From Myxococcales bacterium 68-20 (lineage in GTDB: Bacteria; Myxococcota_A; Polyangia; Polyangiales; Polyangiaceae), in contig MKVQ01000023.1 in the NCBI GenBank assembly GCA_001899635.1, positions 25,683-89,682 on the forward strand: a stretch of DNA of 64,000 bases, read 5' to 3'. Both the position numbers and the translations under genes were made by a program. The notes under the pieces were generated by a model, which was given only the letters and a program-made list of their open reading frames with translations, did no database searches and had not been told where the DNA came from. Numbering within the stretch: position 1 is the stretch's first letter; each line of letters opens with the position of its first letter. Shown piece after piece: positions 34,477-44,900 of this stretch.

Positions 34477-34989
34477 TCACGTGTGGTGGTGGAGGGCCGC
34501 CTGCTCGGCCAGCGACGGCCGCTCGTGGAGACGCTCGGCGAACGACTGGTACTCGCCTCCCGGCTCCCGCACCGTCAGCACCGGACAGGGGGCGTTGCGC
34601 ACGACCCCTTCCGCGACGCTGCCGAGCAGCATGTGAAGTCGACCGACACGTCCGTGCGTTCCCATGACGATGAGCTCGTAGCCCCCTTCGCTCGCGATCT
34701 CGATGATCCGTCGAAGGGGATCGCCGGGCACCGTTCGCCGCGTCACCCGCTCGCCGAGCCGCGCCTCGGCTCCTGCAAGCGCACAGTCCATCTCGCGTCG
34801 GATCTCCTCACGAGCGCTCGGTGCAAGCTCGGTCATCGACCCCGTCTCGAACTCGTCGGGAGCCTCGACGTGGAGGACGTCGACCCTCGTCGAAGTGCTC
34901 TCCGCCGCGAGCGCGACCGCATGTTCGAGCGCCGCCCTCGAGGGTGGGGAGCCGTCGATCGGGACGAGGATGGTTCGAATGGAGGCCAT
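34477..34989 (-). CDS. Universal stress protein (UspA family, single domain)
   Basis: A 170-residue protein. The N-terminal strand IRTILVPIDGSPPSRAALEHAVALA and the ATP-binding loop GTHGRVGRLHMLLGSVAEGVVRNAPCPVLTV are typical of ATP-binding USPs. Such proteins are induced in starvation, oxygen limitation and other stresses. The start is fixed by the short N-terminus and has no visible ribosome site, but a sigma-54-like element lies 12 bases upstream, so the message may be leaderless. It is divergent from the proton-pumping pyrophosphatase, another low-energy gene. Confidence 0.92.
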   Translation of the reverse strand: MASIRTILVPIDGSPPSRAALEHAVALAAESTSTRVDVLHVEAPDEFETGSMTELAPSAREEIRREMDCALAGAEARLGERVTRRTVPGDPLRRIIEIASEGGYELIVMGTHGRVGRLHMLLGSVAEGVVRNAPCPVLTVREPGGEYQSFAERLHERPSLAEQAALHHHT

Positions 34990-35001
34990 GCGCCCCGCGG
35001 G

Positions 35002-35017
35002 TGCAATCGACGTACCC
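35002..35017 (-). promoter_or_regulatory. Sigma-54-like element abutting the Usp start codon
   Basis: The minus strand reads GGGTACG, TCGA, TTGCA, then 12 bases, then ATG. The -12 box is perfect and spacing is right. Transcription would begin about two bases before the start codon. Confidence 0.4.
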
Positions 35018-35128
35018 GAGCGCTCCTCGCGCTGAGTCTCGCCCCGGGTCGAGCTCGCCGGCCACCAGCACGCTCACGGGGGAGCTCACGGATGCGCACG
35101 CGCGATGCATCGACCGTGGCGGTGCTCC

Positions 35129-37276
35129 ATGACGGCGGCCTCTGCATGGATCGGCTTCGTCCTGGCAGCAGGAGCGATGGCGCTCGCCGCGACGGTCGCC
35201 TTTGCGCGCGAGGTCCTCCGAGCCGGCGCCGGTACGGAGAAGATGGCCTCCGTCGCCGATGCGGTCCGGGAAGGAGCGGACGCGTTCCAGAGGCGCCAGT
35301 ACCGAACCGTCGGCCTCTACGCGATCGTCGCCGCCGTCGCCGTGTTCGTCGTCCATCGCGCGAGCGCGGGCAGCGACTCCGCATGGCGCGCGGCGATCGC
35401 CTTCGTCGTCGGCGCCGCGTGCTCGGCCGCAGCGGGATGGTGGGGGATGTTCGTCTCGCTCCGTGCGAACGTGCGCGTCGCGAACGCCGCGAGGGACAGC
35501 GTCGCCGCGGCTCTCCGGCTCGCTCTCCGCGGCGGCGCTGCTGCAGGCCTTCCCGTCGTCGCGGGCTCGCTCCTCGGCGTCCTCGGCCTGTTCTTGCTGT
35601 TCGGCGGGACGGAGGCTCCGACCGCGGTGCCCCATCACGTCGTCGGCTTCGCGTTCGGTGCGAGCTTCGTCGCCCTCTTCGCTCAGCTCGGAGGCGGCAT
35701 CTACACGAAGGCCGCGGACATCGGCGCCGACCTCGTCGGGAAGGTCGAGGTCGGGATCCCCGAGGACGATCCGCGCAACCCGGCGATCATCGCCGACCTG
35801 GTCGGCGACAACGTGGGCGATTGCGCCGGGCGCGGGGCGGACATCTTCGAGTCGGCGGCGGCCGAGAACATCGGCGCGATGATCCTCGGCGTCGCTCTGT
35901 TCCCACTCTTCGGCATCGCCGGGATCCTCTTCCCGCTCGTGACGGGCGCGGTCGGGCTCCTGGCATCGATCGTCGGCGTCCTCGTCGTGAGAACGAAGAG
36001 CGAGGCCGAGGACCCGATGGCGGCGATGACGCGCGGTCAACTCGTCACGCTGCTGCTCGCGACCGCCGGCATGTGGGCAGCGGTCCGTCACCTCCTCCAC
36101 GCCAACGTTTGGCTCTTCGCGGCAGGCGCGATCGGCCTCGCGGCGAGCTTCGCCACCGCCGTGATCGCGCGCTACTACACGGGCACGAGCCATGGGCCGG
36201 TCCGCTGGATCGCGAAGAGCTCGGTCACCGGGCCGTCGACGAACGTGATCGCCGGCCTGTCCGTCGCGCTCGAGTCACCGGCCTTGCCCGTCGTGACCAT
36301 CTGCGTGGCGCTCTTCGGCGCGTACGCGTGCGGCGTGCACGGGCTGCCGGGAGTCGCCGGCGCTGGCCTCTACGGCACCGCGATCGCGACCGCGGGCATG
36401 CTCGCGAGCGTCGCCTACGTCCTCTCGATGGACATGTACGGTCCCATCACCGACAACGCCGGTGGGATCGTCGAGATGTCCGGCGAGGACGAAGCCGTCC
36501 GCGCGCGCACCGACCGCCTCGATGCCGCGGGGAACACGACCAAGGCGACGACGAAGGGCTATGCCATGGGCTCGGCGGCGCTCGCGGCGTTCCTTCTCTT
36601 CTCCGCGTACCTCGAGCAGATCACGGACCTCGCGCGCGCGAAGCTCGAACGGCTCTCCGCACCGCAATGGGAGTCGTTCCGCTTCGACCACGTCGACCTC
36701 GCCAAGGTGCCGGTATTCACCGCGGCCCTCATCGGCGGCGCGATCGTCTTCCTCTTCGCCGGTCTCGCGATCCGCGCCGTGGTGCGCGATGCGCATGCCG
36801 TGATCGAGGAGGTCCGGCGGCAGTTCCACGAGGACCCGGGGATCATGGCTCGCACCTCGAAGCCCGACTACGGGCGCTGCGTCGACATCGTCACCCGCGG
36901 CGCGCTCCACGGAATGATCGCCCCCGGGCTCGTCGCGGTCGCGGGCCCGGTTGGGGCGGGCCTGCTCTTCAAGCTCGCAGCGACGGCGGACGATCCGCTG
37001 CTCGGCGCCGAGGCCGTCGCTGCTGCGCTGATGAGCGGGACGATCGCGGGCGTGCTCCTCGCGTCGGGGATGAACACCGGCGGCGCAGCCTGGGACAACG
37101 CGAAGAAGCTGATCGAGACCGGCGCCCTCGGCGGCCCCGGCTCCGCGGTGCACAAGGCCGCCGTCGTCGGGGACGCGGTCGGCGATCCGCTCAAGGACAC
37201 CGCCGGTCCCTCGCTCCACATCCTCATCAAGCTGCTCGGCACGATCGCGCTCGTGACCGCGCCGCTGTTCGTGTGA
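35129..37276 (+). CDS. hppA: Membrane-bound proton-translocating pyrophosphatase (K+-independent type)
   Basis: A ~715-residue integral membrane protein with about 16 hydrophobic segments. ATG 35105 would add eight residues, and neither start has a clear ribosome site. The pyrophosphate-binding signature GGGIYTKAADIGADLVGKVE, GIPEDDPRNPAIIADLVGDNVGDCAG and the later DNAGGIVEM and GDAVGDPLKDTAGPSLHILIKL are intact. In GNTTKATTKG, Lys and Thr occupy the two positions that are Ala and Gly in K+-dependent enzymes, so this one should not need potassium and should pump protons. It saves energy from pyrophosphate when ATP is scarce. Divergent from a universal stress gene. Confidence 0.95.
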   Translation: MTAASAWIGFVLAAGAMALAATVAFAREVLRAGAGTEKMASVADAVREGADAFQRRQYRTVGLYAIVAAVAVFVVHRASAGSDSAWRAAIAFVVGAACSAAAGWWGMFVSLRANVRVANAARDSVAAALRLALRGGAAAGLPVVAGSLLGVLGLFLLFGGTEAPTAVPHHVVGFAFGASFVALFAQLGGGIYTKAADIGADLVGKVEVGIPEDDPRNPAIIADLVGDNVGDCAGRGADIFESAAAENIGAMILGVALFPLFGIAGILFPLVTGAVGLLASIVGVLVVRTKSEAEDPMAAMTRGQLVTLLLATAGMWAAVRHLLHANVWLFAAGAIGLAASFATAVIARYYTGTSHGPVRWIAKSSVTGPSTNVIAGLSVALESPALPVVTICVALFGAYACGVHGLPGVAGAGLYGTAIATAGMLASVAYVLSMDMYGPITDNAGGIVEMSGEDEAVRARTDRLDAAGNTTKATTKGYAMGSAALAAFLLFSAYLEQITDLARAKLERLSAPQWESFRFDHVDLAKVPVFTAALIGGAIVFLFAGLAIRAVVRDAHAVIEEVRRQFHEDPGIMARTSKPDYGRCVDIVTRGALHGMIAPGLVAVAGPVGAGLLFKLAATADDPLLGAEAVAAALMSGTIAGVLLASGMNTGGAAWDNAKKLIETGALGGPGSAVHKAAVVGDAVGDPLKDTAGPSLHILIKLLGTIALVTAPLFV

Positions 37277-37279
37277 CGA

Positions 37280-37540
37280 TCAGTCCATCATCGTGAGGAC
37301 GCTGTGCCGGACGACCCGATGACGCCGGCGAAGCTCGACCGCCTCGGCCCGGATCTCGCGGGCCATCGCGACCAGCTCGACCGCTTCGAACTGCGCCTCC
37401 GGCCTGGAGCGCAACAGCATCGAGGCGGTCGCGACGAGGTCCACGCGCGCCCGGAGCGCCTTCGCGCCGTACGCACGGGCGTTCTCCAGCTCGGTGACGA
37501 CGCTGCAGGTGTCTCTGAGGGCGTCCGGTAGGTCCAACAT
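37280..37540 (-). CDS. Small hypothetical protein
   Basis: An 86-residue helical protein (MLDLPDALRDTCSVV, TELENARAYGAKALRARVDL, ELVAMAREIRAEAVELRRRH). The start is uncertain because other in-frame ATGs exist further upstream. No family recognised. Its stop is only three bases from the stop of the pyrophosphatase gene on the other strand. Charge patterning suggests a coiled helical bundle. Confidence 0.5.
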   Translation of the reverse strand: MLDLPDALRDTCSVVTELENARAYGAKALRARVDLVATASMLLRSRPEAQFEAVELVAMAREIRAEAVELRRRHRVVRHSVLTMMD

Positions 37541-37748
37541 GAGTCGCCATCCTGCCTGCCCCATGCATCGGGGTGGCGCGGTTCTTGGAACGGAAATGTG
37601 AACTTCGCCGCCAAGCGTCGCCGGCATACCGGCCACAAGCGGTCGGTGGGGCCCGCGAACGGTCGGCCGTCCGAGGCTCACGGGCATGAGCGCTCACGTC
37701 GGAGGCGCCGCTCGGCGGAAACGCTCGGTCCGCAAGGCGTTCGGCGCT

Positions 37749-39002
37749 CTAGTGGGACCGCGGGGGCGCGTTCACGTAGCGCGACTTCGGCCGGATCAAG
37801 CGCCCGACCGCGCGTTGCTCCTCGATGTGCGCGCACCAACCGGCGGACCGCGCGACCGCGAACGTCGGCGTGAAGTGCGTGCGCGGAAGCCCGACCGCCT
37901 CGAGCAGCACGGCGGTGTAGAACTCCACGTTGGCCCGAAGTACGCGCTCCGGATGGCGAGCCGTCAGCAAGGCCTCGGCCTCGTGCTCCACCGCGCGTGC
38001 GAGGCGCAAGCGCTCCCCCGTTCGTGACGCGCTCGTGGTCGCGTCGTCGACGCTCCCGGAGCCGGCCGCGGCGCTCGCCTCGCGCGCCGCCTCGAGGCGC
38101 GCAATGGCGCGTTCGAGGACGAAGGCTCGGGGATCCCGCACGCGATACACGCGATGGCCCATCCCCATGATCCGCTCGCCGCGCGCGAGGGAGCGCTCGA
38201 GCCATCCGCGTGCGGCGGACGGCGTCCCGATCGCATCGAGCATGTCGAGGACCGGCCCAGGGGCTCCGCCGTGAAGCTTCCCCTTGAGCGCGCCGATCGC
38301 TGCCACGACCGCAGACACCGTGTCCGAAGCCGTCGACGCGACGACCCGTGCCGAGAACGTGGACGCGTTCATCCCGTGATCGATCACGGTCACCAAGTAC
38401 GCGTCGAGCGCCGCGACCTCGTGAGCTTCGGGGGTTCGCCCCGTCGCCATCCGAAGGTAGTCGGCGGCGTGCGACGCCCGTGGGTCCGGTCGAACCGGCG
38501 CGGGCTGCCGAGCCCATGCCGCCGCCATCACCGCGAGGGCGCCGATGATCCGGAGCGCGCCCGCGAGCCCATCGTCGCCCGGATCCCGACGCGCATTGTC
38601 GTCGGTGTCGCTCGTCACGAGGTGCCCGGCCGCGGCGCGAAGGGCGTCCATCGCGTCCGGCATCGCGAGCGCATCGCCGAGATCCGAGAGATGTTCGAAC
38701 GCGGCCTCGCGCGCTTCGCCGAGAAGCACCTGCAGATTCTCGTGCTCCTGCGCGGAAGGCAGGCGACCGCGCCACACCAGGTTAATGGCGTCCTCGAACG
38801 TCACCTCACCGGCGAGGTCCTCCACCGCCGTCCCCGCGATGACGAGCCGCCCTGCCTCACCGTCGACGTCGGACAGTCGCGTCGTCGCCGCGATGACGTC
38901 TTCGAGCCCGCTCGCCTGGACGAGCTCGTCCGCTCGCGATTGAACCGAGGGCTTCGATGCAGGTTCCTTCACTCGGGTCGTATCGCTCGTGCTTGCGCTC
39001 AT
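37749..39002 (-). CDS. Citrate synthase family protein (paralog 1)
   Basis: A 417-residue protein behind GGAGG. It has the citrate-synthase folds VIDHGMNASTFSARVVASTASD (first active His), GALKGKLHGGAPGPVLDML, GMGHRVYRVRDPRA (second His/Arg) and FTPTFAVARSAGWCAHIEEQ. The position of the catalytic Asp (NVDFY in classical enzymes) is Glu here (NVEFYTAVLLEAVGL). This is also seen in some citrate/methylcitrate synthase relatives, so activity may be retained. Insertions of ~25 residues occur near 160 and 330. Divergent from a second citrate-synthase-like gene that carries a DNA-binding domain. Confidence 0.85.
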   Translation of the reverse strand: MSASTSDTTRVKEPASKPSVQSRADELVQASGLEDVIAATTRLSDVDGEAGRLVIAGTAVEDLAGEVTFEDAINLVWRGRLPSAQEHENLQVLLGEAREAAFEHLSDLGDALAMPDAMDALRAAAGHLVTSDTDDNARRDPGDDGLAGALRIIGALAVMAAAWARQPAPVRPDPRASHAADYLRMATGRTPEAHEVAALDAYLVTVIDHGMNASTFSARVVASTASDTVSAVVAAIGALKGKLHGGAPGPVLDMLDAIGTPSAARGWLERSLARGERIMGMGHRVYRVRDPRAFVLERAIARLEAAREASAAAGSGSVDDATTSASRTGERLRLARAVEHEAEALLTARHPERVLRANVEFYTAVLLEAVGLPRTHFTPTFAVARSAGWCAHIEEQRAVGRLIRPKSRYVNAPPRSH

Positions 39003-39085
39003 CGAATGCCTCCATCGTCTCTGCACGTGATGTCGCGGATCTCGCGCAGCCGGGCACTCCGGCCGCGCTGCCCGAGCTGACGTGC

Positions 39086-39114
39086 TCGACGTTGATCAAT
39101 GTGGACAACATCGA
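39086..39114. promoter_or_regulatory. Inverted repeat between divergent citrate-synthase genes
   Basis: TCGACGTTG and CAACATCGA match at eight of nine positions over an 11-base spacer. It lies 84 bases from the start at 39002 and 22 from GTG 39136. The HTH domain of the right-hand protein is the natural candidate to bind it. Confidence 0.45.
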
Positions 39115-39135
39115 CCGTCGGGACATGATGGATTC

Positions 39136-40500
39136 GTGAATCAACGAGGGTCGATCGACGATCAAGCTCCCGAGTGGATCCCCGCGCAGGATGCGTCGAA
39201 GCTCCTCGGCATCAAGAAGGAGACCCTCTACGCGTACGCCAGCCGAGGACTGGTGCGCAGCGTGGCTGGGCCCGGCAAGGATCGCGGCCGCCTCTATCAC
39301 CGCGAAGACCTCGAGCGCCTGCGCGCGCGAAGTCAGGCTCGATCGGGCCATGGTCCTGTCGCCGCCGGTGCTCTTCGCTGGGGCGAGCCGGTGCTCGAGA
39401 CCCGCGTGGGGACGATCGATGCGAGAGGCCCGGTGTACCGCGGTACGCCCGCGATCGAGCTCGTCCGACGGAAGGCGAGCTTCGAAGACGTCTGTGCGCT
39501 GCTCTGGGGCGGGCCGTTCGTGGAGCCTCGCGAGCCCGGGCTCGGCGTGCATGCTCCAGCGCTGCGCGCGCTGCTGCAGCCGAACGCCGAGCCGTTCGAT
39601 GCGATGCTCGTGACCGCGGCCGCGCTCGCTGCCGTCGAGCCACGCGGCGAAGGGCTGGAGGTGACGAAGCGCCGAGCCGGTGCGCTCGTGCGGCGTCTCG
39701 TTGCGTCGTGCGCGCTGCCGCGTGGAGCCGATGCGGTCAGCGCTGCGCTCGCTGCCGGCGCGGCGGGCCGCGAAGCTCGAGGCGCGAGCGGGACCACGGG
39801 CGCGGGTGCACGGAGCCGCGCCGGAGCCGACGCTCGACGTGGGGCGCACCAGCCTACAGGCGACGGCGGACGCGTCTACGCCACGGCGCGCGCGCTGCTC
39901 GCGGCGTTCGGCGCACGGACGACGGCGTCGAGCGTCGAAGCGATGAACGAGGCGCTCGTGCTCTCGGCCGACCACGAGCTCAACGTGTCGACGTTCGCCG
40001 GTCGTGTCGCGTCGTCATCGGGAGCGAACCTCGCGGCCTCGATCGTCGCCGCCCTTGCCGCGCTGTCGGGCCCGCTCCATGGGGCGGCGACGGCACGCGT
40101 CGAGGCGCTGGTCGCCGAGGTCGGGCGCCCCGAGCGTGCCGCCAACGTGGTGGCTGCGCGGCTCGATCGCGGCGAGTCCGTTCCGGGCTACGGTCACCGT
40201 CTCTATCCGGACGGCGATCCTCGTGGAGCGCGGCTCTTCGAGATCGCGCAGCGACTCTCGAGCAGGGCGCGCTCGGTGCGCATACTCGTCTCGGTCACCA
40301 ATGCGATGCATCTCGTCGCGCGCGAACAGCCGACGATCGACGTGGGGCTGGTAGCGCTCGCAGGCGCTCTGTCGCTCCCTCCGGGGGCACCGATTGCGAT
40401 CTTCGCGTGCGGGAGAGTCGCAGGCTGGATCGCGCACGTGCTCGAACAGCGCGAGGATGGGCACCTCCTCCGTCCGCGCGCGCGCTACGTCGGGCCCTGA
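39136..40500 (+). CDS. Citrate synthase family protein with N-terminal helix-turn-helix (paralog 2)
   Basis: A 454-residue protein starting at GTG 39136. Residues 9-70 form a MerR/excisionase-type HTH ([28 protein letters not shown], then [16 protein letters not shown]). Residues 85-454 are a citrate-synthase domain with [62 protein letters not shown] (catalytic Asp kept) and [17 protein letters not shown]. Between about 210 and 255 lies an Ala/Gly/Arg-rich insert that looks unlike the fold. It may be a loop or a local frame error. The fusion suggests an enzyme, or ex-enzyme, that senses acyl-CoA or oxaloacetate and controls its own promoter and that of paralog 1. Confidence 0.85.
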   Translation: MNQRGSIDDQAPEWIPAQDASKLLGIKKETLYAYASRGLVRSVAGPGKDRGRLYHREDLERLRARSQARSGHGPVAAGALRWGEPVLETRVGTIDARGPVYRGTPAIELVRRKASFEDVCALLWGGPFVEPREPGLGVHAPALRALLQPNAEPFDAMLVTAAALAAVEPRGEGLEVTKRRAGALVRRLVASCALPRGADAVSAALAAGAAGREARGASGTTGAGARSRAGADARRGAHQPTGDGGRVYATARALLAAFGARTTASSVEAMNEALVLSADHELNVSTFAGRVASSSGANLAASIVAALAALSGPLHGAATARVEALVAEVGRPERAANVVAARLDRGESVPGYGHRLYPDGDPRGARLFEIAQRLSSRARSVRILVSVTNAMHLVAREQPTIDVGLVALAGALSLPPGAPIAIFACGRVAGWIAHVLEQREDGHLLRPRARYVGP

Positions 40501-40569
40501 GGGGCGCCGCGAGTCGAAGCTGCTCGCTCGAGTCTTGAACCACATCGATTGACCCTTAGGTTCACGACG

Positions 40570-41922
40570 ATGACGTCCCATGCGGGCTTTCGGTTCGGTC
40601 GGATCTCGCCGCTCTTCTCTTTGGTGATCACAGTTTGCACCTCCGCGATCGCATCCTGCACGTCGAACGACTCGCCTAACCCGGGGGCTCAGGGTGCTAG
40701 GAGGAGCGCTGGCGCGGAGTCTCTTCCGACCGCACCGGCGTCCGATCCGTCGCGATCGATGTCCGCCATCAGAAACGAAAGGCCGCGTGCGCCGCAGGTC
40801 GGGAGAGAGGAAGAGAAGGCGCCGCCGAAGCCGGATCTCTACGACCAGGCGACGCTCCCGAAGTTCGAGCTCACGCTCGACGAGCAAGCGATGACGATCC
40901 TGAGCGCCACGACTCGGGAGAACAAGTCGACGTGGGTGCACGGGTCGTTCAAGTTCGGCACGATCGTCTTTGCGGACGTCGGGGTGCGCGCGAAGGGTGG
41001 GACGACGTTTCGCGCGCTGCCGGCAAAGAGCTCGCTCAAGGTGAAGCTCAACAAGTGGGTCAAAGGACAGAAGCTCTACGGACTCGAAGAGCTCACTCTC
41101 AACAACAATGTGGTGGACCGGAACTTTCTTCGGCAACGCATCTCCTATTACATCTTCGGCGCGATGGGCTTGCCCGCTTCGCGCGCGAACCTCGCGGAGC
41201 TCACGATCAACGGGGAGAACTATGGCCTCTACGCGAACGTGGAGACGCCGGACGACACCTTCATGGCGCGAGCACTCGGTCCGAACGCGACCACGCTCTA
41301 TGAAGGGCACGCCCCAGGGACTTGGCTTCCGGGCAGCGGTCGATGGGACATCGACATCCCGGCGGCAGGGGCTCCCGCCGGCACGAAGCCCGATCTGGAT
41401 CGATTGTTTCAAGCCGTCGCGAACGCGAGCGACGAGAACCTCCTCGCCGATCTCGACGGCCATCTCCATACGAAGCAATGGCTCCGCTTCTGCGCAACGG
41501 AGGCTCTCATCGGTCATACCGACGGCTATGCCTTCAGCTTCTGGGGATCGCACAACTACTTCTTGGCCGGAGACAGGGACGGGAAGTTCAAGATCCTTCC
41601 TTGGTCGACGGACCAAGCGCTGCACGACCACCCGAGCGCGGTCGATGCCTCCAAGCCCTCGGCGGAAGTCGTCCTTGCGCGGTGCACTCGGAGCACGGCG
41701 TGTTGGGACGCCTACAAGGCGGAGATGCAATCCGTCCTCGACGTCTACGAGACGCTCGACATCGTGAACCTGGCAAGGCAGTGGCACGATCAGATCGACG
41801 TGCTCGCGAGAGCCGACCCGAAGCGCGAGGTATCGATCGCGAGCTACGAGATCGAGACGGAACGTCTTTACGCGTGGCTCGCCGGGCGACCGAACCTCAT
41901 CCGAACGCAGCTCGGTCTTTGA
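40570..41922 (+). CDS. CotH kinase family lipoprotein
   Basis: A 450-residue protein. The N-terminal 35 residues are a signal peptide with a lipobox (IASC). A polar Ala/Pro linker leads to a CotH-like domain from about 100 to 425. Visible motifs are VRAKGGTTFRALPAKSSLKVKLN, LTLNNNVVDRNFLRQRISYYIF, NGENYGLYANVE and GDRDGKFKILPWSTDQAL. CotH is an atypical surface protein kinase of Bacillus spore coats that phosphorylates CotB/CotG. Homologues in Myxococcota are exported lipoproteins of unknown role, perhaps in spore or matrix assembly. The active Asp of ILPWDxD reads ST in place of the first Asp (ILPWSTDQ). ATG 40570 was preferred over an upstream TTG. Confidence 0.85.
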   Translation: MTSHAGFRFGRISPLFSLVITVCTSAIASCTSNDSPNPGAQGARRSAGAESLPTAPASDPSRSMSAIRNERPRAPQVGREEEKAPPKPDLYDQATLPKFELTLDEQAMTILSATTRENKSTWVHGSFKFGTIVFADVGVRAKGGTTFRALPAKSSLKVKLNKWVKGQKLYGLEELTLNNNVVDRNFLRQRISYYIFGAMGLPASRANLAELTINGENYGLYANVETPDDTFMARALGPNATTLYEGHAPGTWLPGSGRWDIDIPAAGAPAGTKPDLDRLFQAVANASDENLLADLDGHLHTKQWLRFCATEALIGHTDGYAFSFWGSHNYFLAGDRDGKFKILPWSTDQALHDHPSAVDASKPSAEVVLARCTRSTACWDAYKAEMQSVLDVYETLDIVNLARQWHDQIDVLARADPKREVSIASYEIETERLYAWLAGRPNLIRTQLGL

Positions 41923-41991
41923 GGATGGGCGCTGAACTTGCTCGCGCGCGGAGTCCCCGCGAACATCGCATCACTCCGAACTGTCCCGGAG

Positions 41992-44900
41992 CTACAACGC
42001 GGCGGCGAACTCGCGCCCGAATTCGAGCGGAGACGGCCGGTCCTCGGGCTCCCGTGCCGTCGCCGCGCGTAGGAGCTTCGCGATGGCGGCGGGATACGTC
42101 CGGAGCCGCTCGCTGTCCTCGAAGGGATCGCGCTTCATGTGCGCGATGATGCGATCGCGAGCGTTGTCGATGTCGTCGAAGAACGCGCGCCCCGTCGTCA
42201 CGTTGTAGATCGTGCCCGCGAGCGCATAGATGTCCGAACGCGGATCCAGCTCGACGGGATCGAGCACCTGCTCCGGCGCGATGTAGCCTGCGGTCCCGGC
42301 CACGAACTTTCCGCCGACCTCGGCAGGCACGCGGATCGCGCGCACCATGCCGAAGTCGATGACGACGGTCGAGAGCGGTGTCGCGTGCGCGGGATCGCGA
42401 TGCCTCTCCGGCTCGAACCGTTCGCCGCCCCTGAGCGGCAAGCGGAGCCAGAGGTTGGCCGGCTTGATGTCGCGATGCACGAGGCCGGCGCTGTGGAGCG
42501 CAGCCAGCCCCGCGCACGACTCGAGCACGACCTGACGCAGCTCGAACAGCGTCATCAGGCGCGCGCTCGAATACTGCTTCAAGTCGGCGCCGATCAGGTA
42601 CTCGAGCACGAGGAACGGCACCGAGCTCGAGACGCCGCGATCGATGATGTTCGCGACGTTCGGATGGTAGAGGCCCGCGAGCGCCTTTGCCTCCTCCACG
42701 AACGACGCGAGGATCCCCGCGCGTTCGGTGTCGGTGGCGTTCTGGAGCGCGTCCGCCTTCGGGATCTTGAGGACGAAGTAGCGATCGGCTCCCGGCTTGC
42801 GCACGAGCCACACCGATCCGATCCCGCCTTCGCCAAGGTTCTTCACGAGCTCGTAGCCCTCGATGAGCTGCGGCTCTTCCTTCTTCGGCTGCGGCGGGGG
42901 CGGCGGTGTCCGCGCGATCGCCTGGCGGACGGCCTGCTCGAGCAGCGCCGACGCGACAGGACCGAGCGAGGCGAGCCACACGTCGAGCATCGAGAGGTCG
43001 CGCGAGCGGATCGCGCGAGCGACGAGCGCCGAGACGCGCGGAGCGTTCTCGGTGGCGCTGCGGGCGAGCGAGTCCTGCAGGCTCCCTTCACTCGGCGGGT
43101 GCAGCGCCTTCACCGGATCGGCGAGCGCGAACTGCAGCCGATCGCCGGCGAGGACGAGCTCGAGGCACATGGCCTCGAGATGCTCCTGCTTCCCGGACGC
43201 AGCCCCGAACACGGAGAGCGCACGTGAGAGCCCCGCAAGCGCGTGAGTGAGCTCCGTGTCGACGGCGTGGAGCGCATCGAGCGCAGGCGCCGCCTTCTGG
43301 CCCCATTGCCCGTCGGACTCACCGGACGACACCGCCGTCCGAAGCGCCTCGGCCTGTTCACAGCACCGCTCGAGCGCGCTCCTCTCCATCATCGGCAGCG
43401 CGGTCGCGAGCTGGAGCAACATCGCCGGCCGATCGATCACGAGCGCCCACCACGCCGCGAACGGACCGAGCCAGCGCACGTCATCGACCTCGCCGAGCGC
43501 CGTACCGCGCGTCGTGTCGACGAGACGCCAGAAGAGCGTCGAGAGCGCGCCCTTGAGAGGCGGCGGGAGCTCGCGCGTGCCGTCGGCGAGCCCTTCGACC
43601 TTCCGGAGCCACATGCACGTGTCGTAGACCGAGGGGCCGCGCCCCGGGCCGAGCTCGGCGTCCTCGCCGCACGCGTCGAGCGCGTAGCCGCCGAGTCGGA
43701 GAGCGAGCACCTCGAGCGGACCATCGACCTGGAGGTCGCTCCCCTGCATCGCCTGTCGCCGCTCCTTCACGAGGTCGAGGATCTCCGCCGGCGCGGCGGC
43801 GATCGTCCTCCACGTCTCCTCGAGATCGGGCGCCTCGATCGGATCGCCGGAGGGGCGAGTAGCGAGGAGCGGTCCCCAGAGGCGGAGCGCGAACGCGCGC
43901 GCGAGGCCCTCGACCGCGTTGATCGCGGCGGCGCGCTGACGAAGCCGCCCCTGACCGAGCGCGATCCGACGCGCCTCGCCGAACGTGGCGGCGAGCGAGA
44001 CGGCGAAGCGCGCTGCGCGAGCGTCGGCCTCCTCGTCGTCGTATTGCGCCGCGATCCGCATCAGGTTCTCGAGACCGAGCTCGAGGTCGAGCGGGTCGCG
44101 CTCGGCGCCGTCGACGACGTCGGTCACCGCGATCACCTCGATCCAGCGACGCGAGTCATCGAGCGTGTCGGCCTGCGCAGCGCGCGCCATCTCGCGCAGC
44201 GCGCGGATCGGGCCTTCGACCTCCGCCTTGTGCGTGCCCCGACGCCAGAGCGTGGCAAGACCGCGCGCGAGCGCACGCGCCGCGATCGCCCCGCCCTCTC
44301 CCTCGAGGATGCGCGCAGCGAGGCGGTCCCAGATGTCCCGCCGCTCGAAGAACAGGTACGGCGTGGCGGCGGCGACTGCCGCGAGCACCCACGCGTCCTC
44401 GTCGGGGGCGGCGATGATGCTCAGGAGCTGATTCGCGAGCAGGCGATAGCGTGGTGCGGGAAGCGCCGCGAACGCGGTCATCGCGCGCTGACGGAGGAGC
44501 GGCGACTCGCCGAGCACCCAGTCGAGGATCGTACCCTCCATCTGCTCGAGCGGACCGGTCAGCCGGCCGAGCGCGCGAGCAGCGTGCACCCAGACGAGAG
44601 GCTCGGGGTGGAGCAGAAGCGGCTGCAGCGTCTGGAGCGTCTTGCCGATGAGCTCCGGATCGGTCGTCTCCGGCAACCCGCGCGCGCTCACCTCGAGGCA
44701 ACGCGCGGCGAGAACGCGCCCACGAAGCGCGCCGCGCGCCGGACCGCGGATCATCACCTCGAACGTCTCCGGCGATCCCCAGAGCCACTTGCCGAGGTCC
44801 GGGCTCTCGACGGCACTCGCGCCGGCCTCCCAGATCAGGATCTCGAGGCGCGCGCGTGCCTCTGCGTTGGCGGGCATCGCGAGCTGGATCCCGTCACCGA

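Noticed and set aside
39770..39870. A frameshift in the HTH-citrate synthase
   Set aside because: The region is Ala/Gly/Arg-rich and looks abnormal, but the frame before and after it is the same, so I left it as an insertion. A resequenced read would settle it.
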